Shown here: in pieces, positions 41,367 through 49,714 of the stretch | How positions within the stretch are numbered: the first letter of the stretch is position 1 | Layout of the letters: each line of letters opens with the position of its first letter | From: Dyella_D sp052115385 | GTDB lineage: Bacteria > Pseudomonadota > Gammaproteobacteria > Xanthomonadales > Rhodanobacteraceae | NCBI RefSeq assembly: GCF_052115385.1 | Contig: NZ_JBFRGP010000003.1 | Location: forward strand, 1 to 64,000 | Direction of reading: 5' to 3' | DNA length: 64,000 nt | Notes under the pieces: generated by a model | What the model saw: the letters and a program-made list of their open reading frames with translations, nothing else | What the model was told of the DNA's origin: nothing | Database searches by the model: none | Made by a program: the position numbers and the translations under genes

Positions 41367-41396
41367 AGTATAGCGTGGACACGAAGCAATTTTCAA
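41367..41396 (-). promoter_or_regulatory. Sigma70-like promoter of rpsU
   Basis: On the minus strand TTGAAA (41391-41396), 18 bases and TATACT (41367-41372). The start would be near 41360, giving a leader of about 40 bases. It lies over the tsaD start region if that gene begins at 41375. Confidence 0.65.
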
Positions 41397-42424
41397 AGCC
41401 CGTGCTGGGCGTCGAAACCTCCTGCGACGAGACCGGGGTGGCCCTGCTGCGCTGGGAGCCCGCCGCGCCGGGCCGCGGCCTGCTGTCGCACGCCCTGTAC
41501 AGCCAGATCAAGCTGCATGCCGACTACGGCGGCGTGGTGCCTGAGCTCGCCAGCCGCGACCACGTGCGCAAGCTGCTGCCGCTGGTGCGCGAGGCCCTGG
41601 CCGAGGCCGGCCTGACCCCGCAGGACCTGGGCGGGGTGGCCTATACCGCCGGGCCCGGCCTGGTCGGCGCCCTGCTGGTGGGCGCCTCGGCGGCCCGGGC
41701 CATGGCCTGGGCGCTCGGTGTCCCGGCCATCGGCGTGCACCACATGGAAGGCCACCTGCTGGCGCCGCTGCTGGAAGAAGACCCGCCGGAGCCGCCGTTC
41801 GTGGCCCTGCTGGTCTCCGGCGGGCATTCCATGCTGGTGGAGGTGCAGGGCATCGGCCGCTACAGGATTCTGGGCGACACCCTGGACGACGCCGCCGGCG
41901 AGGCCTTCGACAAGACCGCCAAGCTGATGGGCCTGCCATACCCCGGCGGTCCGGCGCTGGCGGCGCTGGCGCAGCAGGGGCGGGCGGGCGTGTTCCGTTT
42001 TTCGCGGCCGATGACCGACCGGCCCGGCCTGGATTTCAGCTTTTCGGGGCTGAAGACCCAGGTGCTGCTGGCCTGGCAGCAGTCCGACCGCTCCGAACAG
42101 ACCCGCGCCGACGTCGCCCGCGCCTTCGAGGAGGCCATCGTCGACACCCTGGCGATCAAATGCCGCCGCGCGCTGCAGGCCACCGGCGCCAGGCGCCTGG
42201 TGATCGCCGGCGGCGTGGGCGCGAACAAGCGCCTGCGCACGGAGCTTGCCGAGGCCGGCGCGAAGGAAGGCTTCCGCGTGTATTTCCCGCGGCTGGCGTT
42301 CTGCACCGACAACGGCGCGATGATCGCCCTGGCCGGCGCGATCCGCCTGGCCGCCGGGCAGCACCAGGACGCCAGCGTGCAGGTGTTCCCGCGCTGGGAC
42401 CTGGAAACCCTGCCGGCGGTGTGA
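41375..42424 (+). CDS. tsaD: tRNA N6-adenosine threonylcarbamoyltransferase
   Basis: A 349-residue TsaD (formerly Gcp/YgjD), which transfers threonylcarbamoyl to A37 of tRNAs that read ANN codons, with TsaB and TsaE. Marks are LGVETSCDETGVALL, HHMEGHLLAPLL with the Fe-binding His pair, GDTLDDAAGEAFDK and GGVGANKRLR. The start is uncertain: GTG 41375 has a weak GAAG site and gives nine residues before LGVETS; GTG 41402 would start directly at that strand. Nearby rpsU on the other strand is a common arrangement. Confidence 0.94.
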   Translation: MDTKQFSKPVLGVETSCDETGVALLRWEPAAPGRGLLSHALYSQIKLHADYGGVVPELASRDHVRKLLPLVREALAEAGLTPQDLGGVAYTAGPGLVGALLVGASAARAMAWALGVPAIGVHHMEGHLLAPLLEEDPPEPPFVALLVSGGHSMLVEVQGIGRYRILGDTLDDAAGEAFDKTAKLMGLPYPGGPALAALAQQGRAGVFRFSRPMTDRPGLDFSFSGLKTQVLLAWQQSDRSEQTRADVARAFEEAIVDTLAIKCRRALQATGARRLVIAGGVGANKRLRTELAEAGAKEGFRVYFPRLAFCTDNGAMIALAGAIRLAAGQHQDASVQVFPRWDLETLPAV

Positions 42425-42466
42425 CGACGCGTTAGGCTTGTCGTCTTTCTCCATTCCGGCACGGCC

Positions 42467-42826
42467 ATGGACATCGTTTTCATCGAAGACCTGCGCATCG
42501 ACACCGTCATCGGCATCTACGACTGGGAGCGCCGGGTGCGCCAGACGCTGTCGTTCGATCTCGAAATGGCCTTCGACAACACCCGGCCGGCGGCCAGCGA
42601 CGACATCGCCGACACGCTCAACTACAAGGACGTGTCCAAGCGCCTGATCGAATACGTGCAGGCGTCCAGCTTCGGCCTGGTCGAAACCCTGGCCGAGCGC
42701 TGCACGGCGATCGTGCGCGAGGAATTCGGCGTGGCCTGGGTGCGGCTGAAGCTGTCCAAGCCCGGTGCGGTGCGCGGGGCCCGGTCGGTCGGCGTGCGCA
42801 TCGAGCGCGGCGTGCGGCCCGGCTGA
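42467..42826 (+). CDS. folB: Dihydroneopterin aldolase
   Basis: A 119-residue FolB that converts dihydroneopterin to 6-hydroxymethyl-dihydropterin and glycolaldehyde in folate synthesis. MDIVFIEDLRIDTVIGIYDWER, NYKDVSKRLIEYV and SFGLVETLAERC with its Glu/Thr are typical, with the conserved Lys in LKLSKPGA. It lies nine bases before folK, which makes the next step in the pathway. Confidence 0.95.
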   Translation: MDIVFIEDLRIDTVIGIYDWERRVRQTLSFDLEMAFDNTRPAASDDIADTLNYKDVSKRLIEYVQASSFGLVETLAERCTAIVREEFGVAWVRLKLSKPGAVRGARSVGVRIERGVRPG

Positions 42827-42834
42827 GCGGCGCC

Positions 42835-43317
42835 ATGGCCCGTGTTTACCTGAGCCTCGGCTCCAATCAGCAGCCGCAACAGTATCTGCGCGCCGCGCTG
42901 GACGAACTGCGCGCGCGCTTCGGCGCCATCGATATTTCGCCGGCTTACCGCAGCAAGTCGGTGGGCTTCGACGGGCCGGACTTCGTCAACCTGGCGGTGG
43001 GCCTGGATACCGAGCTGGCGCCGGAAGCGCTCAACGACTGGCTGCATGCGCTGGAGGACCGCCACGGGCGCCGCCGCGACGTGCCGCGTTATTCCGACCG
43101 CACGCTGGACGTGGACATCGTGCTGTACGGCGACCTGGTGCGGCAGGGCGACGGGCATCTGGATATTCCGCGCAAGGAACTGAAACACGCCTTCGTGTTG
43201 CGGCCGGTGGCCGATATCGCGCCGGGCTTGCGCCACCCTGTCGACGGCCGAAGCATGGCCGAGCTGTGGGCGGCGTTTCCCGCCGCGAGCGAGCCGCTGA
43301 CGGTCGAGCCACTGTAA
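42835..43317 (+). CDS. folK: HPPK (6-hydroxymethyl-dihydropterin pyrophosphokinase)
   Basis: A 160-residue FolK that transfers pyrophosphate from ATP to 6-hydroxymethyl-dihydropterin. It shows LSLGSNQQPQQYLRAAL at the start, SKSVGFDGPDFVNLAVGL and the metal-binding RTLDVDIVLYGD (the second Asp of the usual DxD is kept), with LDIPRKELKHAFVLRPVADI. It directly follows folB and is probably cotranscribed. Confidence 0.96.
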   Translation: MARVYLSLGSNQQPQQYLRAALDELRARFGAIDISPAYRSKSVGFDGPDFVNLAVGLDTELAPEALNDWLHALEDRHGRRRDVPRYSDRTLDVDIVLYGDLVRQGDGHLDIPRKELKHAFVLRPVADIAPGLRHPVDGRSMAELWAAFPAASEPLTVEPL

Positions 43318-43393
43318 GGACGCACTGTTGTGCTTGCCGCGTAGATGCTAGAAATCGCGGCGCAATAAACAACCAAGGAGCGAGGTAGGGGAT

Positions 43394-44242
43394 ATGGCGG
43401 GCAAGTTTGCACGTAGCTGGAATCTGATGAAGGCGAGCGCGGCGGTGCTGCGTTCGGACAAGGCATTGATGATGTTCCCGCTGATGTCGGGACTGTGCTG
43501 CCTGCTGGTGGCGGCGAGCTTCATCATCCCGATTGCCATCGCGGCGGCGGGGATGGAGCACGTCACTCGCGACAAGCTGCCGCTCGGCTGGTACGTGGCG
43601 ACGTTCGCGTTCTATCTGGTGCAGTACTTCGTGATCATCTTCTTCAATACGGCGCTGGCGGGTGCGGCGCTGCAGCGGCTGCGCGGTGAGGAGACCAGCC
43701 TGTCGGCCGGTTTCGCCATCGCCAGGTCGCGCGTCGGCGCGATCTTCGGCTATGCGTTGATCGCCGCTACCGTGGGCTTGTTCCTGCGCGCCTTGCAGGA
43801 GCGGCTGGGTTTCGTCGGCCGCATCGTGGCCGGCCTGCTCGGCCTGGCCTGGACGGTGGCCACCTTCCTGGTGGTGCCGGTGCTGGCCAGCGAGGAGATC
43901 GGTCCGATGGAGGCGGTGAAGCGCAGCGTGGAGCTGCTCAAGCGCACCTGGGGCGAGAACCTGATCGGCAATGCCGGTATCGGCGTGGTGTTCGGGCTGC
44001 TGACCTTCGTGGCGATCGTGGTCGTGGGCGCGCTGGTGGTGGGTGCGTTGAGCACCGAGTCGCTGCCGCTGATCGTCGCGGCCATCGCGGTGGCGGTGGT
44101 GAGCCTCACCCTGCTGGGCCTGATGCAGGCTTCGCTGCAGGGCATCTATTCGGCGGCGCTGTATCAGTACGCCGAAGAGGGCAAGGTCGGCGGCGGTTTC
44201 GACCAGGCGCTGCTGGAGCAGGCGTTCCGCACCAAGAACTGA
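43394..44242 (+). CDS. DUF6159-family integral membrane protein
   Basis: A 282-residue inner membrane protein with about six hydrophobic helices. SWNLMKASAAVLRSDKALMMFPLMSG at the N-terminus and WGENLIGNAGIGVVFGL in the middle match DUF6159. Function unknown. GTAGGGGAT-type Shine-Dalgarno sequence lies just before the ATG. A clear terminator follows at 44269-44293. It is not part of folate synthesis as far as can be seen. Confidence 0.8.
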   Translation: MAGKFARSWNLMKASAAVLRSDKALMMFPLMSGLCCLLVAASFIIPIAIAAAGMEHVTRDKLPLGWYVATFAFYLVQYFVIIFFNTALAGAALQRLRGEETSLSAGFAIARSRVGAIFGYALIAATVGLFLRALQERLGFVGRIVAGLLGLAWTVATFLVVPVLASEEIGPMEAVKRSVELLKRTWGENLIGNAGIGVVFGLLTFVAIVVVGALVVGALSTESLPLIVAAIAVAVVSLTLLGLMQASLQGIYSAALYQYAEEGKVGGGFDQALLEQAFRTKN

Positions 44243-44268
44243 TGCGCGGTGCCATGCACGTAAGACAA

Positions 44269-44293
44269 GGGCGGCAGCGATGCCGCCCTTTTT
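44269..44293 (+). terminator. Intrinsic terminator after the DUF6159 gene
   Basis: Arms GGGCGGCA and TGCCGCCC around GCGA, followed by TTTTTA. It ends four bases before the stop of the convergent pteridine reductase gene. Confidence 0.9.
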
Positions 44294-44296
44294 ATT

Positions 44297-45043
44297 TCAG
44301 ATCGACAGCGAGCGCCCGCCGTCGATGCGGATGATCTGCCCGGTGACGAACGGCGCGTCGCGCAGCAGCCACAGCACGGCGCCGGCCACGTCCTGCGGCG
44401 AGCCGGCGCGCTGCAGCGGCGTGCGCGCGAGCATGGCCTGCTGGTCGTCGTAGGGCTTGCCGTCGCTGGGCCACATCACCGCGCCGGGGGCGATGCCGTT
44501 GACGCGGATCGCGGGGCCAAGATCCAGCGCGAGCGAGCGCGTCATCGCCGCCAGTGCGGCTTTCGCCATGCAGTAGATGGGATGGTTGGCGAGCGGGCGT
44601 TCGGCGTAGACGTCGACCAGGTTGACGATCGCACCGCGCGTTTCGCGCAGCGCCGGCACCGCCGCTTGCGCAAGGAAGAACGGCGCCTGCGCGTTGGAGG
44701 CGAACAGTTCGTTCCATTGCGCGGTGGTCGCGCTGCCGATCGGCGTGGGATAGAAGGCGGAGGCGTTGTTGATCAGGGCGTCGAGGCGGCCGTAGCGCTC
44801 CAGCGTCGAGTCGATCATGGCGGGCAGCTTGTCGAGAGAGGCCAGGTCTCCCTGTATCGCCATCGTGCTGCCCGGCCGTTGGTTTTCCAGTTCGGCGGTC
44901 AATGCTGCGACAGCGTCGACCGAACTGCGGAAATGCACGGCGAGGTCGTAGCCGGCCGCATGCAGCGTGCGTGCGATCTGCGCGCCCACGCGCTTGGCGC
45001 CGCCGGTGATCAAGGCGACCGGACGTTCCTGGCGAGGCGGCAT
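44297..45043 (-). CDS. Pteridine reductase (FolM/PTR1-type SDR)
   Basis: A 248-residue SDR whose motifs point to pteridine reduction: GGAKRVGAQIARTLHAAGYD at the NADP site, INNASAFYPTPIG, the YxxxK pair in HPIYCMAKAALAAM and GIAPGAVMWP. Such enzymes reduce dihydropteridines and can back up dihydrofolate reductase; the nearby folB and folK fit this. AGGAG lies before the ATG at 45043. It is in tandem with the EcsC-family gene upstream (74 bases apart). Confidence 0.85.
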   Translation of the reverse strand: MPPRQERPVALITGGAKRVGAQIARTLHAAGYDLAVHFRSSVDAVAALTAELENQRPGSTMAIQGDLASLDKLPAMIDSTLERYGRLDALINNASAFYPTPIGSATTAQWNELFASNAQAPFFLAQAAVPALRETRGAIVNLVDVYAERPLANHPIYCMAKAALAAMTRSLALDLGPAIRVNGIAPGAVMWPSDGKPYDDQQAMLARTPLQRAGSPQDVAGAVLWLLRDAPFVTGQIIRIDGGRSLSI

Positions 45044-45117
45044 GCGCGGCTCCTGCGGACGAAACAGCCGGCAGCTTGCCGGAAAGCGCGCGGGAGGTCA
45101 TCCCGCGACGCAGTGCT

Positions 45118-45873
45118 TTACTTCGTCGGCGGGCGCTTCTCGCTGCGCGAACGCGCCACGCGCGCCATCACGCGTGCGGCGCCGGTGGCGGTTTTTTCCA
45201 CCACCGCATTGCGTGCGCGCTGCACGGCACCGGGTGGGCGCTCGGTGATCGAGCGGGCGTCGCCGCCGCCTTCGAAATCGAAGTCGCCGCCGAACATGGA
45301 AATCGCGGTGCTCGCGACCTGTCCGGTGTCGTAATACGCATAAGCGCCGACGCCGAGCGCGCCGACCACCGGCAGCCAGCGCGACAAACCCTTGCCGACC
45401 GTGCGCTGGGTGATCTTCACGCCGACGCGCTTGGCCACGCGCTCAGCCACCGCGTACGACATGCGCCGGAACAGCAGGCGGTCGCCCATGCGGATCACCA
45501 GGTCGCGGAACGCCTGCGCGGCGGTGTGGCGGAACAGGCACCACAGCATCTGCTCGCGGCCCAGTTCCGCATGGCGGCCGTAAGCGGAGGCGATGTCGCT
45601 GACCATCTGCGCCTGGATCTTCCAGATCATCATCAATTCGGGCAGCACGGTCAGCCAGCCGAGCGGTCCCGGCGGCAGCGCCAGCGAGCCGGCGGTGAGC
45701 GCGGCGCGTTGCGCGGCGCGGTTGGCGATGCGGCGCGCCTCGGTCTCCGGCTCGCCGCTGGGGCCGACCTTGCTGCCCGGGATGTCGCTGACGAAATCCA
45801 GGATCGCCTTGGTCACGCGGCTGTGGTCTTCCGCGGTGATCACGGCGGGGAGTTGCTTGCGGTCGTCGCTCAT
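45118..45873 (-). CDS. EcsC-family protein
   Basis: A 251-residue protein with the EcsC domain (about residues 60-200: GSLALPPGPLGWLTVLPELM, then HTAAQAFRDLVIRMGDRLL). EcsC proteins are poorly understood membrane-associated proteins. The C-terminus is Arg-rich. Two short hydrophobic stretches lie about residues 68-86 and 167-181. GAGG precedes the ATG at 45873. Confidence 0.85.
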   Translation of the reverse strand: MSDDRKQLPAVITAEDHSRVTKAILDFVSDIPGSKVGPSGEPETEARRIANRAAQRAALTAGSLALPPGPLGWLTVLPELMMIWKIQAQMVSDIASAYGRHAELGREQMLWCLFRHTAAQAFRDLVIRMGDRLLFRRMSYAVAERVAKRVGVKITQRTVGKGLSRWLPVVGALGVGAYAYYDTGQVASTAISMFGGDFDFEGGGDARSITERPPGAVQRARNAVVEKTATGAARVMARVARSRSEKRPPTK

Positions 45874-46001
45874 GCGGGCCTCGTACCTGGGGTTCGTAAG
45901 TCGCGGGTGCCTGGTCGCGGGTGGAGTCTAGGCTTTGTCGATGAAGCCGTTGCGAACGGGCCGGGCGGGGTGTCCGCCGGGGCCCTGCAAGCGATTGTTC
46001 T

Positions 46002-46075
46002 CGCAAAATATTGCGCTGGGAGGCATGACTTTCGGGGCAGGTAAATGAAAGGTGGGAATGGCAACGTTATAACGT
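46002..46075 (+). promoter_or_regulatory. Two small palindromes upstream of a TonB-dependent receptor
   Basis: CGCAAAATATTGCG (46002-46015) and the perfect 12-bp palindrome ACGTTATAACGT (46064-46075) lie 100 and 40 bases before the receptor ATG. The second is a candidate repressor operator. Its GTTATAAC core resembles parts of Zur or Fur sites but neither consensus is satisfied. Confidence 0.4.
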
Positions 46076-46114
46076 ATCGAAACACCCGCCCCCACCTCCA
46101 TCCCGAGTAACCCG

Positions 46115-48277
46115 ATGAAGCACACCTTGCTCGCCATCAGCCTTGCCGCCGCGCTGTTCGCCGCCGGCGCCCAGGCCGCCGACACCGACACCACCAGCAA
46201 CGGCACGGACACCAATGCCAACGGCGCCACGCGCAACAAGCCGCCGGTCAAGGTGCAGCAGCTCGGTGCGATCGATGTCAGCGCCGCGCTGGATGTCTCG
46301 CGCAACGCGCTGTCGCCGGATACCGGCAGCAGCCAGTACGTGATCGACCAGAAGGCCATCGCGCAGTTGCCGCTGGGCGACAGCACGCCGGTGAACCAGG
46401 TGCTGTTGCAGGCGCCGGGCGTGGTGCAGGACTCCTATGGCGGCCTGCACGTGCGCGGCGACCACGCCAACCTGCAGTACCGCATCGACGGCGTGATCAT
46501 CCCGGAATCGATCTCCGGCTTCGGCCAGACCCTCGACACCCGCACCATCAAGAACGTGAAGCTGCTCGACGGCGCGCTGCCGGCGCAATACGGCCTGCGC
46601 ACCGCCGCGGTGGTCGACATCAGCACCAAGAGCGGCCACGACCTGGGCAACGGCGGCAGCGTCGGCATCACCGGCGGCTCGTTCGGCACGCTCAATCCGA
46701 ATGCTTCGCTGTGGGGCAGCAACGATCGCTGGAGCTACTTCCTCACCGCGAATTACCTGGAAAGCGACGTCGGCATCGAGAACCCCACCGCCAGCCGCAA
46801 GCCGATCCACGACCACACGAACCAGGTGAAGGCATTCGGCGACATCTCCTACCTGATCGACAGCCAGACCCGCCTGAGCTTTTTGTTCGGCATGGCCAAC
46901 AGCCGCTTCCAGATCCCGAACCGGCCGGGCCAGACGCCGAGCTTCGGCTATCTCGACCAGACTGATTTCGACTCGGCCAAGCTCGACGATCGCCAGCGCG
47001 AGAACACCCGCTTCGGCGTGCTCGCCCTGCAGGGCAAGCTCGGCGCCACCGACTACCAGGTGTCGATCGGCCAGCGCTATTCCAGTCTTGCCTACAGCCC
47101 GGACTCGATCGGCGACCTGATGTTCAACGGCGTCGCGTCCAGCATCAACCGCAGCAACCGTTCCAGCACGCTGCAGGCCGACTTCGCCACGCCGCTGGGC
47201 GATGCGCACACCTTGCGCTACGGCATCTACGGCAGCTTCGAGCGCGCGCCGAGCAGCAACAACTCCTGGGTTTTCCCGGTCGATGCCACCGGTGCGCAGT
47301 CCAGCACCACGCCGATCAATATCCTCGACGGCAACCGCATCACCGCCAAGACCTGGTCCGCCTACGTGCAGGACGAATGGAGCATCGGCGACAAGCTGAC
47401 GGTGAACTACGGCCTGCGCGGCGACGAGTACAAGGCCTTCCGCACCGAAAGCCAGCTCAGCCCGCGCCTGGGCCTGGTCTACCAGGCCAGCGACGACACC
47501 ACCCTGCACGCCGGCTATTCGCGCTACTTCACGCCGCCGGCCAGCGAGGCGATCACCACCACCAACATCCAGAAGTTCGCCGGCACCACCAATGCGCTGC
47601 CGGACAACGGCAGCAACACGCCGCTGGCTGAGCGCAGCGATTATTTCGACGCCGGCATCCAGCAGCGCGTCGGCTCCTCGCTGACCCTGGGCCTGGACGC
47701 CTACTACCGCAAGGTGCGCCGCCTGCAGGACGAAGGTCAGTTCGGTACCGCTCTGGTGTATTCCACTTTCAATTACGCCAAGGGCCGCATCCGCGGCGTG
47801 GAATTCACCGCGGACTACGACAACGGTCCGTGGTCGGCCTACTTCAACGTCGCCGTGTCGCAGGCGATGGGCGAGCGCGTGATCACCAGCCAGTACAACT
47901 TCGCCGCGGACGACCTGGCCTACGTGGCCAACCACTACATCCACCTGGACCACGACCAGAAGATCGCCTCCTCCGGCGGCCTCAGCTACGCGATCGACCC
48001 GGCCACCCGCGTCGGCGCCAACTACCTGTTCGGCAGCGGCTTGCGCCGCGACGGCAGCGTGCCGAACGGCGCGTCGATGCCGGCTTACTTCCAGCTCAAC
48101 CTCAGCCTGTCGCACGACTTCGAGTTCCAGAGCACCGGCAAGCTGCACACCCAGCTGGCGGTGATCAACGCGCTGGACCGCACCTACCAGCTGCGCGACG
48201 GCACCGGCATCGGCGTGGGCGCGCCGCAGTTCGGCCCGCGCCGCGGACTGTTCGCCACGGTGCAGAAGGACTTCTAA
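46115..48277 (+). CDS. TonB-dependent outer membrane receptor
   Basis: A 720-residue TonB-dependent receptor with a signal peptide (to about residue 24), a plug domain (about 50-180: HVRGDHANLQYRIDGVIIPE) and a 22-strand barrel ending in the C-terminal Phe of outer membrane proteins (ATVQKDF). No N-terminal STN signalling domain is present. The substrate is unknown; there is no anti-sigma gene or transport operon beside it. The start at ATG 46115 gives a good signal peptide; the ribosome binding site is weak. Confidence 0.93.
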   Translation: MKHTLLAISLAAALFAAGAQAADTDTTSNGTDTNANGATRNKPPVKVQQLGAIDVSAALDVSRNALSPDTGSSQYVIDQKAIAQLPLGDSTPVNQVLLQAPGVVQDSYGGLHVRGDHANLQYRIDGVIIPESISGFGQTLDTRTIKNVKLLDGALPAQYGLRTAAVVDISTKSGHDLGNGGSVGITGGSFGTLNPNASLWGSNDRWSYFLTANYLESDVGIENPTASRKPIHDHTNQVKAFGDISYLIDSQTRLSFLFGMANSRFQIPNRPGQTPSFGYLDQTDFDSAKLDDRQRENTRFGVLALQGKLGATDYQVSIGQRYSSLAYSPDSIGDLMFNGVASSINRSNRSSTLQADFATPLGDAHTLRYGIYGSFERAPSSNNSWVFPVDATGAQSSTTPINILDGNRITAKTWSAYVQDEWSIGDKLTVNYGLRGDEYKAFRTESQLSPRLGLVYQASDDTTLHAGYSRYFTPPASEAITTTNIQKFAGTTNALPDNGSNTPLAERSDYFDAGIQQRVGSSLTLGLDAYYRKVRRLQDEGQFGTALVYSTFNYAKGRIRGVEFTADYDNGPWSAYFNVAVSQAMGERVITSQYNFAADDLAYVANHYIHLDHDQKIASSGGLSYAIDPATRVGANYLFGSGLRRDGSVPNGASMPAYFQLNLSLSHDFEFQSTGKLHTQLAVINALDRTYQLRDGTGIGVGAPQFGPRRGLFATVQKDF

Positions 48278-48293
48278 ACCGGCTCGAACCAGG

Positions 48294-48323
48294 CAACGCC
48301 GCGCCCGCATGGGCGCGGCGTTG
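48294..48323. terminator. Strong hairpin after the TonB receptor
   Basis: Perfect 13-bp arms CAACGCCGCGCCC and GGGCGCGGCGTTG around GCAT, 17 bases after the receptor stop. No T tract follows. Probably a transcript-end structure. Confidence 0.6.
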
Positions 48324-48360
48324 TCGCGGCTGCCGTGGGCGCTTGGGCTATCCTTGCCCG

Positions 48361-49563
48361 ATGAATCCCAGCTTTTCCCGCCTTCCCGAGCCCGGCGCCG
48401 ACGAGCGCGCCCATTCCGACCGTCTGCTGGCGCGCCTGCGCGAACACATCGCCGCGCACGGCCCGATCTCGTTCGCCGACTACATGGGCCGCTGCCTGTA
48501 CGAACCGGGCCTGGGCTACTACAGCGCCGGCGCCACCAAGTTCGGTGCGGCCGGCGACTTCATCACCGCACCGGAACTGGGCGACCTGTTCGCGCGCTGC
48601 GTGGCGCAAGTGATCGGGCCGGTGCTGGCGCTGCTTGGCGACGAAGCCGACGTGCTCGAACTCGGCGGCGGCAGCGGCTCCTTCGCCGAATCCGCGCTGC
48701 TGGCGCTGCACGCCAACGGACACCTGCCGCGCCGCTACCTGATCCTGGAACCGAGCGCGGACCTGCGCGAACGCCAGCACGAACGCCTGGCCAAGGCGCT
48801 GTCGCCCGAACTGTTCGCCCGCGTGCAATGGCTCGACCGCCCGCCGGAACAAGAATGGCGCGGCGCGCTGTTCGCCAACGAAGTGATCGACGCCCTGCCC
48901 ACCACGCGCTTCACCCTGCGCGCCGGCGAGGTCTACGAGGAATACGTCGCGCTCGACGGCGAAGGCCGCCTGTTGCGCGTCGACCGCCCGGCGGACAGCC
49001 TGGTCTCCGGCGCGGTGCGCCATCTCGAACGCGATCTGGAAAACTCCTTCGCCGACGGCTACCGCTCCGAAGTGCTGCCGCAGCTGCCGTACTGGATGCA
49101 GGCGATCGCCGGCTCGCTCGCCGCTGGCGTGATGCTGTTCGTCGACTACGGCTATGTGCGCCGCGAGTACTACCAGCCCGGCCGCAGCGACGGCACGCTG
49201 ATGGCGCACTACCGCCACCATGCGCACGCCGATCCGCTGTTCCTGCCCGGTCTCAACGACCTCACCGCCTCGGTCGACTTCACCGCGCTGGCCGAGGCCG
49301 GCAACCAGTCCGGCTTCGGCGTCGCGGCGTATCTGCCGCAGGCGCAGTTCCTGATCGCCGCCGGCCTGCAGCAGGCCTTCGAAGCGGCCTACGCCGACGC
49401 GCCGGACGAAGCCGCGCGCTATCGACTCGCGCAGCAGGTGAAGAAGCTCACCTTGCCGGACCAGATGGGCGAGCGCTTCCAGGCGATGCTGCTGGCGCGC
49501 GGCATGGATGTGGTGCCGCTGCCCGCCGAGCTGCTCGAAGCCGATCAGGGTGATCGGCTGTAA
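48361..49563 (+). CDS. MidA/NDUFAF7-type methyltransferase (DUF185)
   Basis: A 400-residue SAM-dependent protein of the DUF185 (NDUFAF7/MidA) family. ISFADYMGRCLYEPGLGYYS and DFITAPELGDLFARCVA are family signatures, and ELGGGSGSFA is the SAM site; FANEVIDALPTTRF and FVDYGYVRREYYQ follow. The mitochondrial relative methylates an arginine in a complex I subunit. An NDUFA9-like gene lies 3.5 kb downstream on the other strand, but there is no complex I cluster here. No ribosome binding site is evident. Confidence 0.9.
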   Translation: MNPSFSRLPEPGADERAHSDRLLARLREHIAAHGPISFADYMGRCLYEPGLGYYSAGATKFGAAGDFITAPELGDLFARCVAQVIGPVLALLGDEADVLELGGGSGSFAESALLALHANGHLPRRYLILEPSADLRERQHERLAKALSPELFARVQWLDRPPEQEWRGALFANEVIDALPTTRFTLRAGEVYEEYVALDGEGRLLRVDRPADSLVSGAVRHLERDLENSFADGYRSEVLPQLPYWMQAIAGSLAAGVMLFVDYGYVRREYYQPGRSDGTLMAHYRHHAHADPLFLPGLNDLTASVDFTALAEAGNQSGFGVAAYLPQAQFLIAAGLQQAFEAAYADAPDEAARYRLAQQVKKLTLPDQMGERFQAMLLARGMDVVPLPAELLEADQGDRL

Positions 49564-49606
49564 GGGCACGCATGCCTGCCCATCCGATGACAGGCAAAAG
49601 ACCGGC

Positions 49607-49698
49607 GTAGGTTGGGGTGAGCCACAGGCGAACCCCAACATGGCCGTTTCCAAGCGCGGCGCATCGTTGGGGTTCGCCTGTGGCTCACCCCAACCTGC
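49607..49698. repeat. Palindromic element, family A, copy 7 (complete)
   Basis: The inverted halves begin GTAGGTTGGGGTGAGCC and end GGCTCACCCCAACCTGC. It lies between two convergent genes, 44 and 17 bases from their stops, like the copy at 5024. Confidence 0.9.
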
Positions 49699-49714
49699 GC
49701 GAAGCGGCAGCGCA

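Noticed and set aside
46064..46075. Zur or Fur box in front of the TonB-dependent receptor
   Set aside because: The palindrome has the wrong half-site spacing for Zur and too little similarity to the Fur consensus. It is kept only as an unnamed candidate operator.
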